Of a stretch of DNA of 64,000 nucleotides, positions 9,910-19,864 are shown one piece after another; the first letter of the stretch is position 1, and the number at the start of each line of letters is the position of its first letter. The notes under the pieces were generated by a model that made no database searches, had not been told where the DNA came from, and saw only the letters and a program-made list of their open reading frames with translations. Both the position numbers and the translations under genes were made by a program. The DNA comes from Odontocerum albicorne (Eukaryota; Arthropoda; Insecta; Trichoptera; Odontoceridae): assembly GCA_949825065.1 (NCBI GenBank), contig OX463847.1, positions 38,187,042 to 38,251,041 of the forward strand, written 5' to 3'.

Positions 9910-10830
9910 CAAGTATATCGCCACTGGAGAAAGAGTCTCTTTTTGCAGTTCTTACTTCGTCACTTAGCGACGTCGCGTTCATAATAAACAAAGAAAATTT
10001 TGATCTTGTAGGGTAGATTGCGCTGAATTGGGACTTATTTTGTTCCATAATAACAGTGGTAATGGGGTCAAGCAGAACGTTTTGGTAAAGTTAGTATTAG
10101 GTTAAAGTGTGAAGTGTTATTACTCAGAAACAATTCAAGTCAGGATATTAAAAAAGTGAAAATATACAAACGAAATACGCTGTATAATCAAATACACTGA
10201 GTTGGAAAACATCAAATTAATTGCAAAAGTTTGAATTGAGTCATTTAAGGACTGTACAATATTGACACTTAAAATGTATTTCCTTTTACTTAACTTTTTA
10301 CACAAAAATGCTTTAACTTAAATTGAACTTGCTCGAGCGATAACGCAAAATTTTAAAACGTTCAGTTCTCACCGTGAGAAAAACAAGAATAACCCATTTG
10401 ATACCGTATAAGTACGTGACAACGTTCTGATTATTAAGTTGCCAAATTTGACTGCAAATTATGATAAAATAAAAGAGAAATATTTAAATACTTTGAAAAC
10501 AAATCTTTTGAATATCTAGAAATTTACCTTTTAGTAATAAAAATTAAACATCAATTAAAAAAAGGAACTTTTGGTCATAAAAATGTTAGATGAAATTTAA
10601 TATTTTTATGTGAGTATGACTCTGTTTATAGCATACTCATTGCACTTGCAAATGTCTTATTTATTTATACACTTCAGGAAATATTTGGAGAATTTATTAA
10701 TTTAAAGTAATTACTTCTAGTCAACCAGCTTTTTCTTCTTCTTTTGTAACCATTATCGGTACCCACGGCAGTTTGTTAAACTTAATAATAAAAATAATAT
10801 TTGAGAAAAGTGAGAAAAAAATCTCAAGCA
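9910..10830. other. unassigned AT-rich sequence
   Basis: I saw no tandem repeat, transposon end or coding signal in this long interval. Confidence 0.4.
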
Positions 10831-10835
10831 AAAAG

Positions 10836-10958
10836 GGATAAGTATGAATATCGTATTGTAGTTAAGGGATAATAATGGATATTGTATGGTAGTTAAGGGA
10901 TAGAAATGTACATTGTATGGTAGTTAAGGGATAATAATGGGCATTGTATGCTAGTTAA
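10836..10958. repeat. about 31-bp tandem repeat, 4 degenerate units
   Basis: The unit is about TAGTTAAGGGATAATAATGG plus ATATTGTATGG. Four units are visible, the first and last degenerate. Confidence 0.75.
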
Positions 10959-10959
10959 G

Positions 10960-11285
10960 GACAGAGAATTTTATCACATAAATATTTACTTATTTAGTTA
11001 TTTTTTTAATAAAGTGTGTAATGTCTTCCAACTGACTAAAATGGTATCACAATGTTTGAATGGGTAAAACCAGATTCATGTGTTATGTTTATTCACCATC
11101 GGGAATCGTGCCAAAAATTTACAGTAGCAAATAAATTCCGCTTTTCTCAGCACACGTTTATAATTTATTAAAACCAAGGAATAAAATATCTCATTAATTA
11201 AAAAAAATACTGTTTAAGAACTGCATTTGTTTTTAGCATTCGTGTAAACAAAATAAGATATCCGTATTAAAGCTTATTATAATAA
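10960..11285. other. unassigned AT-rich sequence
   Basis: No feature was recognised. Confidence 0.35.
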
Positions 11286-11289
11286 TATA

Positions 11290-11530
11290 ATTATCATCGT
11301 CCTGTTGTGTAGCACATGACTGAGTGTCATGACTCTCATGATAGCTTTACGACTTTACTACTCGTCTCCATCCATCTCTGTAATGCACGGTTTGAAGTGC
11401 AGTTATTGAGGGTAGACAAATCGACTGCTGTATCTCTTACTTGATTTTTCCAAAACATTGAGACTCTTTCTTTTGTGCGTCATCCTTCCATGCTTCCAGT
11501 TATCAAAAGTCTCTTCAAACTCTCTGAGTA
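11290..11530 (-). pseudogene. probable LINE reverse transcriptase C-terminal tail
   Basis: The minus-strand reading includes LLITGSMEG, then KERVSMFWKNQVRD and a C-terminal ALQRWMETSSKVV. This follows the order of the GxxEGxRxRGRQRxxWxDxxRD tail of RTE-like LINE reverse transcriptases, but with many substitutions. Similarity is weak and by eye. Confidence 0.4.
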
Positions 11531-11561
11531 TAATTTATATAATAATCATAAGATGACAATT

Positions 11562-11735
11562 TATATAGTCCTCAAAAAGATGCAAGCAAAAGTTTAGTTT
11601 ACTTGGGACACGAAAAATCGAAGGCAATAAACCCGGATTAATTAAAATTGTATGTCCACATTTAAATAACATGTTGATTTTTCACAAATTATGTATTTAT
11701 AAGATTTCTTATAAAATATAAATAAATAAAATATA
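11562..11735 (+). mobile_element. LINE-B 3' UTR copy
   Basis: The sequence (AAGTTTAGTTTACTTGGGAC, ATTAAAATTGTATGTCC, CAAATTATGTATTTATAAG, terminal AAATAAATAAAATA) follows the same order as LINE-B copies at 43790-43960, 47540-47695 and 52615-52770. The conserved hairpin is partly eroded. Its A-rich 3' terminus is the start of the tandem units at 11690-12075. Confidence 0.65.
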
Positions 11736-12075
11736 CCGCTATTTTGAGAGCAGGCTCTTCTCAAGGGACTCATCAGAATCATCTCAAGGGTGTTCTTATT
11801 CGACCAAATTATGTTTTAATAAGATTACGTATTTATTAGCAAGACCAAATTATGTATTTATAAGATTTCTTATCAAATATAAATAAATAAAATATAACGG
11901 TGTTTAGAGACCAAACTCTTCTCAAGGGTATTCTTATTCGACCAAATTATGTATTTATAAGATTACGTATTTATAAGCAAGACCAAATTACGTATTTATA
12001 AGATTTCTTATCAAATATAAATAAATAAAATATAACGGTGTTTCGAGAGCAGACTCTTCTCAAGGGCGCTTTTAT
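11690..12075. repeat. tandem repeat of about 130 bp, 3 units
   Basis: Each unit holds ATTTATAAGATTTCTTAT, AAATATAAATAAATAAAATA, a GAGAGCAGRCTCTTCTCAAG segment and a TTCTTATTCGACCAAATTAT segment. The first part is the LINE-B 3' terminus, so the array appears to have arisen by amplifying a LINE-B end with flanking sequence. Confidence 0.75.
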
Positions 12076-12690
12076 TCGTGAATTGAACCCACTATTATTG
12101 AAAGAATGAAAATGATACACAAAATAAAATTAATTTATTGTAAAAACGGCAAAACCATTTTTGTGGCTATGTCATTTTTAAACTCAATCCTGGGAAGTGG
12201 CGGCTTCAGCCAATCGATTGTGTATTTCATCACATCTGCATATATTTAAGAAAACAAATTCCAAAACAATATAGCAGAAAACCTTGCAAGGGAAGATGAA
12301 CTACACAGATATCTTTGTTGATATTCCGATATGTGATAGTAACCCATGCAGTTTTAGTTGAAGTGCAGTGTATATTTGTAGTAGTTATATGTCATATAAT
12401 ATTAAATTTGGTTAAGACTTACACAAATCGTTACCTTCGAGTATTTTTAAAGCGGCGCACGCCACTCATATCTCTCATACGAGGCAGATCATTCAACGGC
12501 GTGAGCCAACAACAATATAAACCCTGTCACGGCGTCGCCCTGTTAGGTTAATTTGGAACAATCAATTTATTTGATGATGATAAAATCGACCTCAAAGTTA
12601 TGTTCTTCTCCGAGACAACGTCAGTCAGACATATATTCAAAACATACAATGGAGATATCTATTTGAAGGGCCTGAATTGAAATGTTGATG
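12076..12690 (-). mobile_element. LINE-D fragment, antisense (3' end plus RT C-terminus)
   Basis: The left part (CATCACATCTGCATATATTT, GATATTCCGATATGTGATAG) matches 22980-23105 and 53535-53700. The right part (CATATCTCTCATACGAGG, CACCCCTCAACGGCGTGAG-like block, CAATCAATTTATTTGATG) matches 54140-54365, where the minus strand encodes an AGSVAWNNIPQSVRYMGE block typical of a LINE RT C-terminus. This copy shows how the two parts join when nothing is inserted between them. Confidence 0.6.
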
Positions 12691-12694
12691 AATT

Positions 12695-13430
12695 TTGTTT
12701 TCGCTTTGAAAATTTGGTTGGGAATGGGTGAAGGAGAGAACTGACGAAAATCCATGGAAGCCATATAAAACTTTAATGAATTGTCTTTTGGTGTTTTTGG
12801 GACTTTGTTTGATTAATCTCTTGATTTCCTGCCTGACATTAAACTTCGCTTCTATTTGTTTTCGGGGTAACTTTGAGGATAACTTTTGACTTAAGATTGA
12901 CTTTTCTAAAAGATTTTGCGACACTTGCCTCAACCACAAATCTAAATAGTTTGAACAACACGATCTCAGCTTCATTACGATGTTGTTTATAATTTTAAAA
13001 CTTACCAAATATATTTTGAAGTTTTCGCGACTTTTTTGTATTAGTCGTATAAGGTATTTAAAAGTGTTGTACAGCTAGGTTTGATTTATAATACAAACGG
13101 TTAAAAAACGTCACTCTTATCATCTACTGGGCTAATTTATAATCAACTTCGCAATGAGTAGATATACGCCAGATATCTCTTGGTGTATGGCGGAATCTCG
13201 ACCGTAATGTGAAGGCGTAAGTTCGTCCCGGTTAACAGAAATTTGATGTCCTCTTCCTCCTTGATCCCGCATCTCCAAGTATCGAGAATAAGGTTGATCT
13301 GTCATGACTTAGTGCTCGCTTAAGAGCAACAACTTGTACGCAATAAATCGAAATACGCACAAGCAGCTACCGTTCAAAAGGTAGCTGACAATTATGCTCG
13401 TTGCGAGTAAAAGTACATCGGTTTCATGTT
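12695..13430. other. unassigned; contains an unrecognised 123-codon frame
   Basis: The minus-strand open frame 13008-12637 (123 codons, basic, with a KLPRKQIEAKFNVRQEIKRL block) overlaps the LINE-D end at its 3' side. I recognise no domain. It has no visible promoter or splice context and could be chance or part of a decayed retroelement. Confidence 0.3.
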
Positions 13431-13464
13431 AATTCAATTTTTAGTGTAATAAAATAAATTAAAC

Positions 13465-13690
13465 AATGTCTTCATTTCTATGCATTCCGGTTTCAAAGAC
13501 TTCTCCCTTCTTAGTTTCTCATCTGCTGAGAAACTCATGCCTTGACGAAAAAGACAGATAGGTTTTTGAAACCGGTTGTTAACTCAATAAATAGTTTTAT
13601 ATATTGAAATGACTAGCGGTTTCCAAAACATCTTTATTCGTCATGTGATGAGTTCCTCATCAGACGAGATACTTTAAATTGAGTGGTCTT
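13465..13690. mobile_element. PLE-type terminal repeats, inverted and partial
   Basis: CCGGTTTCAAAGACTTC near 13487 and TTGACGA...GAAACCGGTTG at 13542-13581 face each other. A third reading on the minus strand (CTGATGA near 13658, GAAACCGC near 13620) adds another divergent core. Each has the CTGANGA-type box before a GAAAC box seen at 6187-6300. The arrangement is scrambled and the boundaries are approximate. Confidence 0.42.
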
Positions 13691-13761
13691 GGAAATCAAA
13701 AGTGAGTTCAAGAAATAAAATAGTAATCAAGACAAACAAGAAAACATTCTTTAATTTATTT

Positions 13762-13972
13762 TACTAAATTAAAGTAATAAACAAAGTAATGTTCCATCAA
13801 TTTTACCAAACCAAAGTAATAAACAAAGTAATGTTCCATCAATTTTACCAAACCAAAGTAATAAACAAAGTAATGTTCCATTAATTTTACCAAACCAAAG
13901 TAATAAACAAAGTAATGTTCCATCAATTTTACCAAACCAAAGTAATAAACAAAGTAATGTTCCATCAATTAT
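13762..13972. repeat. 42-bp minisatellite, 5 units
   Basis: The unit is CCATCAATTTTACCAAACCA followed by AAGTAATAAACAAAGTAATGTT. Because 42 is a multiple of three, the minus strand stays open in two frames. These frames are artefacts, not genes. Confidence 0.93.
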
Positions 13973-14149
13973 TACAATTTGCCCCATCTCACTTTCATGT
14001 CCTGTAATATTTTTTTATTTCTGCTCTATTTATTGTTATTACTGTACTATTATTGTTATAACTAAAGTTACATAATATTTAACAAATGAGAAAAATGAAT
14101 CAAGATATATTTAAAAGAAAATGTAATAGATAACTAAAGAAATACGTGG

Positions 14150-14510
14150 CATGATAATGTGTGATAGTATTCGGAATGAAATGATTAAAGGCATAATAAG
14201 CAGGAAAAAACTTAGTACCTACATTTTGGTGATTAGGGCATGTAAAACGAATAAATAATTAAAATGAGTACTCTGAGGAAGTTTGTGCATGTGAAACGAA
14301 TATGTGATGAAATGCTGACAAAACAAATAATATGTAAAGCGAATGTGATTTGGTAGCGTCAGGAAGAAAGTTGGACATGAAAAGTACGGTTGAACCAATT
14401 GCACGAAATCTTGAAACAGGGAAAAGTTTCAATAAATAGAAACTTAAGAAGCGGATTAAGAAAATGTACGGATGTGGAAGAAGCTAAATATGTATGTCGT
14501 GATACGAAAT
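14150..14510 (+). mobile_element. LINE-A fragment (RT C-terminal region)
   Basis: Plus-strand reading gives CDSIRNEMIKG, then after frameshifts a LRKFVHVKRICDEMLTKQI block. This corresponds to the RERCGL...MLRWFGHVERM...LTKQIYK tail of LINE reverse transcriptases. Then comes a Cys/Lys-rich end near 14460-14500 with CMDV(K)EA-like residues. Stops interrupt every frame. Confidence 0.62.
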
Positions 14511-14512
14511 AA

Positions 14513-15010
14513 ATAAATAAATAAATAATAGGTTTATTGATAGCAACATAGTATGTACAGATTATATTTAAATAACACTTCTAATAACACATAAATTGCA
14601 GATAATACATTAAATACAGAAGCTATCAAAAGGTCTGGGCTCATCTAATAGCATCCCCTCGGCCAAGATACACCCCACCAATACAGGGCGAGCCCAGCCA
14701 CGGGGACACCAGATGTTTTTCAGCCCACACCTTATATGGAGTGAAAGTACTTATGTACATAATAATGTTAGTAATTTACTCGTATGAATAAATTACAGAA
14801 AGGGGTTGAATACATTTCTTAGGATGTAGATTTGTAGTTACATCTAAGAATACATTTGTAGCCTGCTAACTTATATACAGAAAATGGTAACTTGCAAAGT
14901 GGAAAATAATTTTTCAATGAAATATTATTCTTTACGAAACCTACCGTTGCAAAAAGCATATTTGTCCTAGGTCAGCTTGAACAGAAATTATAATATAATA
15001 AAAATTATTT
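14513..15010. other. probable old retroelement end, unassigned
   Basis: A simple AAAT run at 14507-14530 is followed by GTTTATTGATAGCAACATAG and a GC-richer patch at 14640-14720 (CACCCCACCAATACAGGGCG). The composition contrast and the A-rich boundary look like an antisense retroelement 3' end, but no second copy exists in the window. Confidence 0.3.
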
Positions 15011-15013
15011 TTA

Positions 15014-15340
15014 TTTTAGTAATCGTGTATGACATATGTTATGTGCATTGGCAGGTAAGTTTGCTAAATTAATGTTTGTTGGATCAACAATCACATTAAT
15101 ATTCTCATGACATTTGACAAATTTTAGTAATCGTGTATGACATATGTTATGTGCATTGGCAGGTAAGTTTGGTAAATTAATGTTTGTTGGATCAACAATC
15201 ACATTAATATTCTCATGACATTTGACAAATTTTAGTAATCGTGTATGACATATGTTATGTGCATTGGCAGGTAAGTTTGCTAAATTAATGTTTGTTGGAT
15301 CAACAATCACATTAATATTCTCATGACATTTGACAAATTA
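15014..15340. repeat. 108-bp tandem repeat, 3 units
   Basis: The unit begins TTTAGTAATCGTGTATGACA and ends CATGACATTTGACAAA. Copies start at about 15014, 15122 and 15230 and are nearly identical. The period is a multiple of three, which produces a 99-codon minus-strand frame that is a repeat artefact. Confidence 0.95.
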
Positions 15341-15344
15341 GGAA

Positions 15345-15760
15345 CAATGTTAATATGTGCGGCTTTTGAGTGTTTCAATAAAATTCAACCAATATTTTTC
15401 TATCTCAAAATGATCAAATCTGCAGTTCAAATTTGTTGGATTGTTAATTAGTGATTTTCGCAGGTGTACGTCGACTGCATCAAAGTAGACCATTATTCTA
15501 GTGTGATTGTCGATATAGATTGTAAATCTTGTGAAGAGTAGAATTATGAAAATATTTGCTAAACATAATAAATCAATTTTATCAGAGACGACGGATTCCA
15601 CCTCAAATCAGCATCGTACTTTATTATCAAATCTAAGCGATAATAAAATAAAATTTACAGTCGCGTACTTATTCTTCAATAGTCGGACGGAACTGAGTGA
15701 TCACGTTACGGTTAAGACTATGGAGTAGGCCATGCGGTATCCAAAGTAAGTGTTTATTTA
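15345..15760. other. unassigned sequence
   Basis: The opposed short frames at 15350-15601 (minus) and 15531-15728 (plus) have no recognisable domain. Confidence 0.3.
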
Positions 15761-15767
15761 ATACAAG

Positions 15768-15900
15768 CCCTGATGATGAAAACCACAACGCTTTCGAAAC
15801 GTTGGCATCAAAAGTCAAACTACGCGGTAAAATACTTTGAAATATTATACCACTGATACGAAGAGCTGCGAAAGCCTCAAAACATATTTAATAAATAAAA
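15768..15900 (+). mobile_element. hammerhead-like PLE-type core, second variant
   Basis: CCTGATGATGAAAACCACAA is followed by CGCTTTCGAAACGTTGGCAT. It has the same box order as the other PLE-type ends (CTGATGA, spacer stem, GAAAC), with self-complementary ACGT in place of ACCGGT and then a GTT triplet. It is a different subfamily from the ACCGGT copies. No protein-coding part was seen. Confidence 0.42.
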
Positions 15901-15904
15901 CGAA

Positions 15905-16390
15905 AAATATTTTCTCATGAAAAAAAATTAATGAATAACGAAATAACGAACAAAGGTTGTATGTGACGAACAAATGTCGTAAATTACGACAAAAAAATTG
16001 ACGTCTCTACATTCGAAGACTTTTGGAACGCTTAATGTTTGCTAAAAGAGTTGGCAATTTCTTATCAAAAGCTTCAGTTGTCAATTTCTTAAAAGCATCC
16101 CCTATTTTCGCTTTATAAAATATAAATCTTATAGAAGCGTTTTGTTAATCTCTTGTAACTTTTCAACTATACTTAAAATTTTATGTTTGAGATAAAACCT
16201 CATTAGTCTGAAGAAGCGAAAGACAGATTCAGCTTATTTTGTTTACTTCCAAAAAAATAAATCCATGCTCCTGTTTATCTACTTGAAGCAGATTTTAAAC
16301 GTAATTCATGAAAAATAAGCAAAATTTATGATAAAAGCTGGAAATATCAAATATATAGCAAGAAATATAGGTATTTTTAATCCTATATAC
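15905..16390. other. unassigned AT-rich sequence
   Basis: A short ATAACGAAATAACGAACAAA repeat near 15935 is the only structure noted. Confidence 0.3.
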
Positions 16391-16394
16391 ATCT

Positions 16395-16925
16395 TTATAT
16401 ACTGTCATACAACTTCCCTGTTGGGGTAAACAGGGAGGAAAAAGCTCAAGATTTTTTGTATCTCGATACATATTTTGCTTCATTCACATCCATGCGCCTT
16501 CTTATAGAGCTCCTACAATTTTTACTGCCTTTTACTTTTTCTTCTTTCAAAATAAAATTTGCTTGATACAAACATAGTTCTTCAGATCTTGTTCGCCCAC
16601 GTATTTCACTCATATTTGTACTACATATTTGATGTGTTAGTATTCCTTCATTTATTCATTCCATGTAACCAAATCATCTCAGATCCCTCATCTTCATCTT
16701 TCTCAACACATCAGTTTACATTCATCTTTCTTAACACATCAGTTTACATTCACCTTTCTTAACACATCAGTTTACATTCATCTTTCTCAACACATCAGTC
16801 AACAACATAATTTTGTATTCTAGTCAACCCGTGTATTTTACACATTGTACGCTTTTCTACAGAATTAATTCAGCTGTTTTTACTATTTTTCCTCGTCCAC
16901 ATTTCACTTGTATTCATTAAAGATG
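16395..16925 (-). mobile_element. LINE-A fragment, antisense, with internal 28-bp duplications
   Basis: The 3' UTR (CTGTTGGGGTAAACAGGGAG), the C-terminal block (CATCCATGCGCCTTCTTATA, GAGCTCCTACAATTT) and more upstream RT sequence follow in antisense order. At about 16697-16801 a 28-bp segment (CATCTTTCTTAACACATCAG plus TTTACATT) is tandemly repeated about four times, so a minisatellite is starting inside this copy. Confidence 0.65.
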
Positions 16926-16957
16926 ACACTAAAATACTGTTGTGAACAATAGCAGAT

Positions 16958-17437
16958 TTTGATATTGTGTAGTTTGAGTCGTTGCTGGGCATCGTAGTCA
17001 GTAGGAAAGTCAGTAAGAAGCTGTGCCGTAGAGTATTTTGATATTGTGTAGTTTGAGTCGTTGCTGGGTATCGTAGTCAGTAGGAAAGTCAGTAAGAAGC
17101 TGTGCCGTGGAGTATTTTGATATTGTGTAGTTTGAGTCGTTGCTGGGCATCGTAGTCAGTAGGAAAGTCAGTAAGAAGCTGTGCCGTGGAGTATTTTGAT
17201 ATTGTGTAGTTTGAGTCGTTGCTGGGCATCGTAGTCAGTAGGAAAGTCAGTAAGAAGCTGTGCCGTGAAGTATTTTGATTTTGTGTTGTTTGAGTCGTTG
17301 CTGGGCATCGTAGTCAGTAGGAAAGTCAGTAAGAAGCTGTGCCGTGGAGTATTTTGATATTGTGTAGTTTGAGTCGTTGCTGGGCATCGTAGTCAGTTGT
17401 AAAGTCAGTAAGAAGCTGTGCCGTGGAGTATTTTTTT
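16958..17437. repeat. 79-bp tandem repeat, 6 units
   Basis: GTTGCTGGGCATCGTAGTCA recurs every 79 bp (16981, 17060, 17139 and so on). Units differ by few substitutions. The array ends abruptly in a T-run at 17432, against the A-rich tail (antisense) of the interspersed repeat at 17440-17535. Confidence 0.95.
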
Positions 17438-17439
17438 AA

Positions 17440-17535
17440 AGTAGGTGGGCTGTTGCACACTAGCAAACTCACCAGCCCCACCGCTGTACTGGATCCGATG
17501 GCATACCAAAGCGGGAAGATCAAAGCACGCTTGTT
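17440..17535 (-). repeat. interspersed repeat shared with 8738-8840
   Basis: In reverse complement this reads ATCGGATCCAGTACAGCGGT then GGTGAGTTTGCTAGTGTG, as at 8760-8810. It lies directly beside an antisense SINE-A copy, so the two may form one composite retroposon. Confidence 0.65.
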
Positions 17536-17538
17536 ATG

Positions 17539-17699
17539 TTTTTTTTTTTAAGAATAAATATGACTGAAGTCATACGTATCCTTATACCCTCGAATACTAG
17601 GCGGAAAAAATACCTGTGTCATTCAAGGGGAGAACCACATCGTGGGGTTTGAACCGGCGACCTTCAACACGGAAGTACAATGCGTTACACAACATGCCA
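17539..17699 (-). mobile_element. SINE-A copy 1, tRNA-derived
   Basis: In reverse complement this has a head ending GAAGGTCGCCGGTTCAAACC (RNA polymerase III B box), a body with CTTGAATGACACAGG and GTATAAGGATACGTATGAC, and a poly(A) tail (the T-run at 17539-17550). It matches 19865-20031 and 60594-60768 along its length. Confidence 0.82.
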
Positions 17700-17867
17700 T
17701 TCAACGTATCTCTCACTAACTCTTCCATCATTTGAAAAACTACACTCTTAATAACTGAATTCTTCAGCTAGTTCTAATTGTTAATTTCCAGCCCTTATAT
17801 CAAGATTTTTAATTTCTCAAATATTTCGCGAAAAACGTAGAGTGGTTCTCACAAAATAAATGTGGTG

Positions 17868-18095
17868 TACAGTACCCGGCGGTAAGTAATACTTATCGGG
17901 CTTAAGAAAGATACTGTCGGCCACAATCGACTAACTTCGGCTTTGTAGACCGTCGTCTCTGTCCCTAGAACGCTTAACTACGACTTACAAATCGTGACGG
18001 AACACGTGTATGAATGACAGAGACAACGCTCTACAAAGCCGAAGTTAGCCGATTATAGCCGATAGTATTTTTCTTAAGCCCGATGTATATTATAG
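17868..18095. mobile_element. palindromic MITE, copy 1
   Basis: It begins TA then CAGTACCCGGCGGTAAGTAA. Two long inverted arms follow. The left arm has GTCGGCCACAATCGACTAAC and CTTCGGCTTTGTAGACCGTC. The right arm has CTACAAAGCCGAAGTTAGCC and GATTATAGCCGATAGTAT. The 31758-31989 copy is homologous over the whole length. Here the right terminal inverted repeat has decayed, so the right boundary is approximate. There is no ORF, and TA-target MITEs of this kind are usually mobilised by Tc1/mariner-type transposases. Confidence 0.85.
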
Positions 18096-18279
18096 TATAT
18101 AGATAATACAATGCGTACGATCAGTGGTGCGCTCAACTCACCACAGCTGCCTTGTTTTTCCTTACTTTCTTTCTTACAGCTGCCTTGTTTTCCCTTACTT
18201 TTCTACCATATTGAACCACCGAATATCAGGCGATAAATATCCACTCCACTAAAACTTCACTGAAAACAAGGAATACGTT

Positions 18280-18395
18280 TATACATACCATCACGTCGTT
18301 TCCCTATCAGGCTTGGCAGAAATAATAGCGCAAGATTTTTCTATTGCGGAACACTTATTTCGCTTCTTCTTTATCCATACTTCTTATCACATAAA
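18280..18395 (-). mobile_element. LINE-A 3' end fragment, antisense
   Basis: CCATCACGTCGTTTCCCTAT then CAGGCTTGGCAGAAATAAT is the antisense form of the LINE-A 3' UTR. It lies head to head with the sense copy starting at 18405. Confidence 0.5.
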
Positions 18396-18404
18396 TATGA
18401 AGTA

Positions 18405-18765
18405 CAATTATGAGTGGAAGATGTAAAGAAGAAGAGTAAGAAAAGTATGGTTACATCAAATTTATGACAGAAAGAAATACAAAAAGTTCAATGAATTGTA
18501 GGAGTTGTATATGAGTATAAGAAAAGGTGAGGATGTATCTCGTAATAGAAAAGCATGTAAAATGAATGATTGAAGAAATACTAGACTGGTAGAGAAAGAC
18601 CAACTTAGTATGTATATGGTTGAATCAAGTGAGTGACATTTTCTATGAAGTACATAAGAAAAATCGTAGGAGCTTTATAAGATATGTAATGCAGGTGAAA
18701 GGCATGTGTCACGATAGGAATGTCTGGCGCTCAGACCTCTTTGCCTACTCCAAATAGAAAATGGT
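18405..18765 (+). mobile_element. LINE-A fragment (RT C-terminus and 3' UTR)
   Basis: The block at 18650-18730 encodes KIVGAL/RSFIRYVMQVKGMCHDRN-like residues (with a frameshift) followed by a 3' UTR with CAGACCTCTTTGCCTACTCC. The same order is seen at 49830-49935 and 53040-53160. Further upstream is Arg/Lys-rich RT tail sequence with stops. Confidence 0.6.
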
Positions 18766-18767
18766 AA

Positions 18768-19085
18768 TGTGCATATAAATATAATGTTTACTATGAGAGT
18801 AATTATAAAATATAAACAGCACATTTCAAGTATCATTAACATACTAAACTATTTTCGCATTTACAAAACTTCACCATCAAGTGAAAAGTGTCATCGTTAT
18901 TCATAGTAAGTAAATATTATTATGTTTGTACTAGAGAGGTTATTACCATACAACAAGCCTGTGTGTCAGGTGAAAAGACGTGGTGGAAATTGCACATTAA
19001 GCGGTATATGAGTATGTACATAAACTGTCGCTTTGTGTTCCAAAGGAAATGGAAATGATATGACGAATTACTTGCTATTTTTACA
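18768..19085. other. unassigned sequence
   Basis: No family match was found. A short minus-strand frame overlaps it but carries no domain. Confidence 0.3.
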
Positions 19086-19087
19086 TT

Positions 19088-19165
19088 TAACGGTAGCCGT
19101 GGTCTTATGGTTAGCATCAACGCTAAGCAAGTGAGTTTCCTGATTCGATTTCTGGCGGATTCACT
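19088..19165 (+). mobile_element. tRNA-like SINE head joined to LINE-C
   Basis: CGTGGTCTTATGGTTAGCAT resembles a tRNA A-box region and CTGATTCGATTTC a decayed B box. The 3' side runs directly into LINE-C coding sequence at 19166. I infer a SINE-type head on a LINE-derived tail, or a chance template switch. An intact tRNA fold is not evident. Confidence 0.45.
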
Positions 19166-19650
19166 TCCGGACACTAGTTTTACTCGTAGACCGTATAATC
19201 TCTTTCCAGTTCCCCTCTCCTCTTTCTTTACGTCGTCCTTTACTGTCCATGCAGTGAGACTCTGGAATCAGTTACAAACCAATATAAGACTCGCTCCGTC
19301 CTTGGCATGCTTTAAGAAGCGACTGAAAAACTCTTAATTTCTAGTCAGTAAAATAACGGGTTTCATTCCTGATTTTTCTTTTCCTTTCCTCTCCACCATC
19401 CCTTCCTTTCCTTTTGATTGATGATATCTCACTTTATATGAAAAATAGTGTTCGGGTGATTGTCCGTCTTTGTAGGGTTCGTGGGCATGTGCTCACGTAT
19501 GTGTTTATGGATTTCGTGGGGATGGATAGTCATTTGAATGATTTATGCGACCATGTAACTTGCTTCATTTACTTTTGTCTGGTTGGTTGGAAGACATTGC
19601 CGCCTGGCAATAAGCCCGCTAGATTGTATTGCAATAAAAGTGTTAAATAA
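19166..19650 (+). mobile_element. LINE-C 3' end (RT C-terminus and 3' UTR)
   Basis: The frame ending at 19337 encodes SFTVHAVRLWNQLQTNIRLA followed by PSLACFKKRLKNS, the C-terminal RHS-like tail of LINE (Jockey/CR1-type) reverse transcriptases. A 3' UTR follows with CTGGTTGGTTGGAAGACATT, GCCGCCTGGCAATAAGCCC and a terminal AAATAAATAAAT. The second copy is at 55943-56310. It is 5'-truncated, as is usual for LINE insertions. Confidence 0.82.
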
Positions 19651-19790
19651 ATAAATATCTTAATTTATATTTTTCTGTATCTTGTATGCTGTGTATTATA
19701 AATTCTTAAATATCTTTTAAACAACTATAGAAGATTAAACCGGACGACCTTTTTAAAATTATGATCTGGCAATCGAACCGTTGTTTGATC

Positions 19791-19862
19791 TTGTTATATT
19801 TGAGAGGTGCCTGGTCGTTATATTTGAGACGTCGTTATATTTGAGTCAAACGTTATATTTGA
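19791..19862. repeat. short CGTTATATTTGAG repeats at SINE 5' boundary
   Basis: GTTATATTTGAG occurs four times. The first and last copies continue into GAGGTGCCTGGTCG and GAGGTGCATGGTCG, so part of the SINE head has been duplicated upstream of the intact copy. Confidence 0.75.
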
Positions 19863-19864
19863 GA

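Noticed and set aside
9690..10016. 108-codon plus-strand frame
   Set aside because: Lies antisense over a LINE-A C-terminal block, so it is a shadow frame.
12637..13008. 123-codon minus-strand frame as a host gene
   Set aside because: No recognised domain, and it overlaps LINE-D sequence at one end. Length is within chance expectation for a 64-kb AT-rich window. Left as unassigned.
13756..13987. Repetitive minus-strand proteins of 70 and 72 residues
   Set aside because: The 42-bp period is a multiple of three, so stops are avoided by periodicity. Two frames are open at once.
15011..15310. 99-residue repetitive minus-strand frame
   Set aside because: Explained by the 108-bp tandem repeat. 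No start context, domain or non-repeat extension.
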